Origin: Clostridia bacterium
GTDB lineage: Bacteria; Bacillota_A; Clostridia; Oscillospirales; CAG-272
DNA: 6,563 bases
Assembly (NCBI GenBank): GCA_017395725.1
Contig: JAFQOB010000083.1
Location: forward strand, 1-6,563
Direction of reading: 5' to 3'
Part shown: piece after piece, positions 6,310 to 6,563 of the stretch
Position numbering within the stretch: the stretch's first letter is position 1
Layout of the letters: each line of letters starts with the position of its first letter
Position numbers and translations under genes: made by a program
Notes under the pieces: generated by a model
Told to the model about the DNA's origin: nothing
Seen by the model: the letters and a program-made list of their open reading frames with translations, nothing else
The model's database searches: none

Positions 6310-6563
6310 TTATATTTGATTGCCGGCAAACTGTGTCATATAAAGGTCATAGTACTTGCCTTGCTTTTCAAGAAGCTCGTCGTGATTTCCTATCTCCACA
6401 ACTTTGCCTTGGTCTAAAACTACTATCTTGTCTGCATCTCGTATCGTCGAAAGTCTGTGCGCAATAATCAAGCTCGTTCTGTTCTTCATTAAGTTAACCA
6501 TTGCGTCCTGTATCCTTTTTTCAGTACGCGTATCAACCGACGACGTCGCTTCGTCAAGAATCA
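6310..6563 (-). CDS. ABC exporter ATPase, C-terminal fragment (multidrug/lipid type; N-terminal part outside window)
   Basis: Only the last 83 residues lie in the window; the gene runs off the right edge, so its start, membrane domain, Walker A and signature motif are not visible. Visible are the Walker B/D-loop [14 protein letters not shown] right at the edge, the switch motif IIAHRLST with its histidine, and a typical tail with [18 protein letters not shown] and YYDLYMTQF. This pattern is characteristic of fused or half-size exporters of the MsbA/LmrA/MdlB class, in which a six-helix membrane domain precedes the ATPase. The ATG at 6501 is internal, because the frame stays open with conserved motif sequence upstream of it. 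It converges on the permease and ends 8 nt before the shared bidirectional terminator. Substrate and partner subunit are unknown; such proteins often come as adjacent heterodimer pairs. Confidence 0.93.
   Translation of the reverse strand, partial: ILDEATSSVDTRTEKRIQDAMVNLMKNRTSLIIAHRLSTIRDADKIVVLDQGKVVEIGNHDELLEKQGKYYDLYMTQFAGNQI

Noticed and set aside
1..6563. Search by eye for CRISPR repeats, tRNA or rRNA genes, insertion sequences, attachment sites or toxin-antitoxin/defence genes.
   Set aside because: None was seen; nearly all the sequence is accounted for by transport genes and their control signals.

Overview
The window looks like ordinary chromosome from a Gram-positive, low-to-mid GC member of the Bacillota, most likely a gut-type Clostridia. 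This rests on the AT-rich intergenic DNA with sigma-A-type promoters, strong GGAGG-type ribosome binding sites, a TTG start codon, a lipoprotein-type solute-binding protein, and protein sequences that read like clostridial homologues. The lineage is inferred from style, not from a marker gene.

Layout. Positions 1-4449 on the minus strand hold a complete-looking high-affinity branched-chain amino acid ABC importer (HAAT family) in the canonical order livJ/K - livH - livM - livG - livF. The last gene is cut by the left edge of the window. The genes are packed tightly: 51 nt between livJ and livH, 9 nt between livH and livM, an 8-nt overlap between livM and livG, and 3 nt between livG and livF. 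They are almost certainly one transcript, driven by a good promoter (TTGACA, 17 bp, TAAAAT) read leftward from about 4577-4549. A small perfect palindrome sits at its -10/start-site region and could be an operator.

Positions 4450-4805 form a divergent, AT-rich control region. Besides the liv promoter it carries a rightward promoter (TTGAAA, 17 bp, extended TGTTATAAT). This serves a single APC-superfamily amino acid permease at 4806-6197, which begins with TTG behind a strong GGAGG. The window therefore pairs two amino acid transport systems back to back, an ATP-driven importer and a secondary permease or exchanger.

Positions 6198-6309 contain two hairpins. The first is a one-way terminator for the permease. 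The second is a symmetric hairpin flanked by A and T runs that can stop transcription from both sides. Convergent to the permease, at 6310-6563 on the minus strand, lies the C-terminal end of an ATP-binding cassette exporter of the multidrug/lipid (MsbA/LmrA-like) type, cut by the right edge.

I found no mobile element, CRISPR array, RNA gene or novel multi-gene system. The points worth a second look are regulatory and small in scale.
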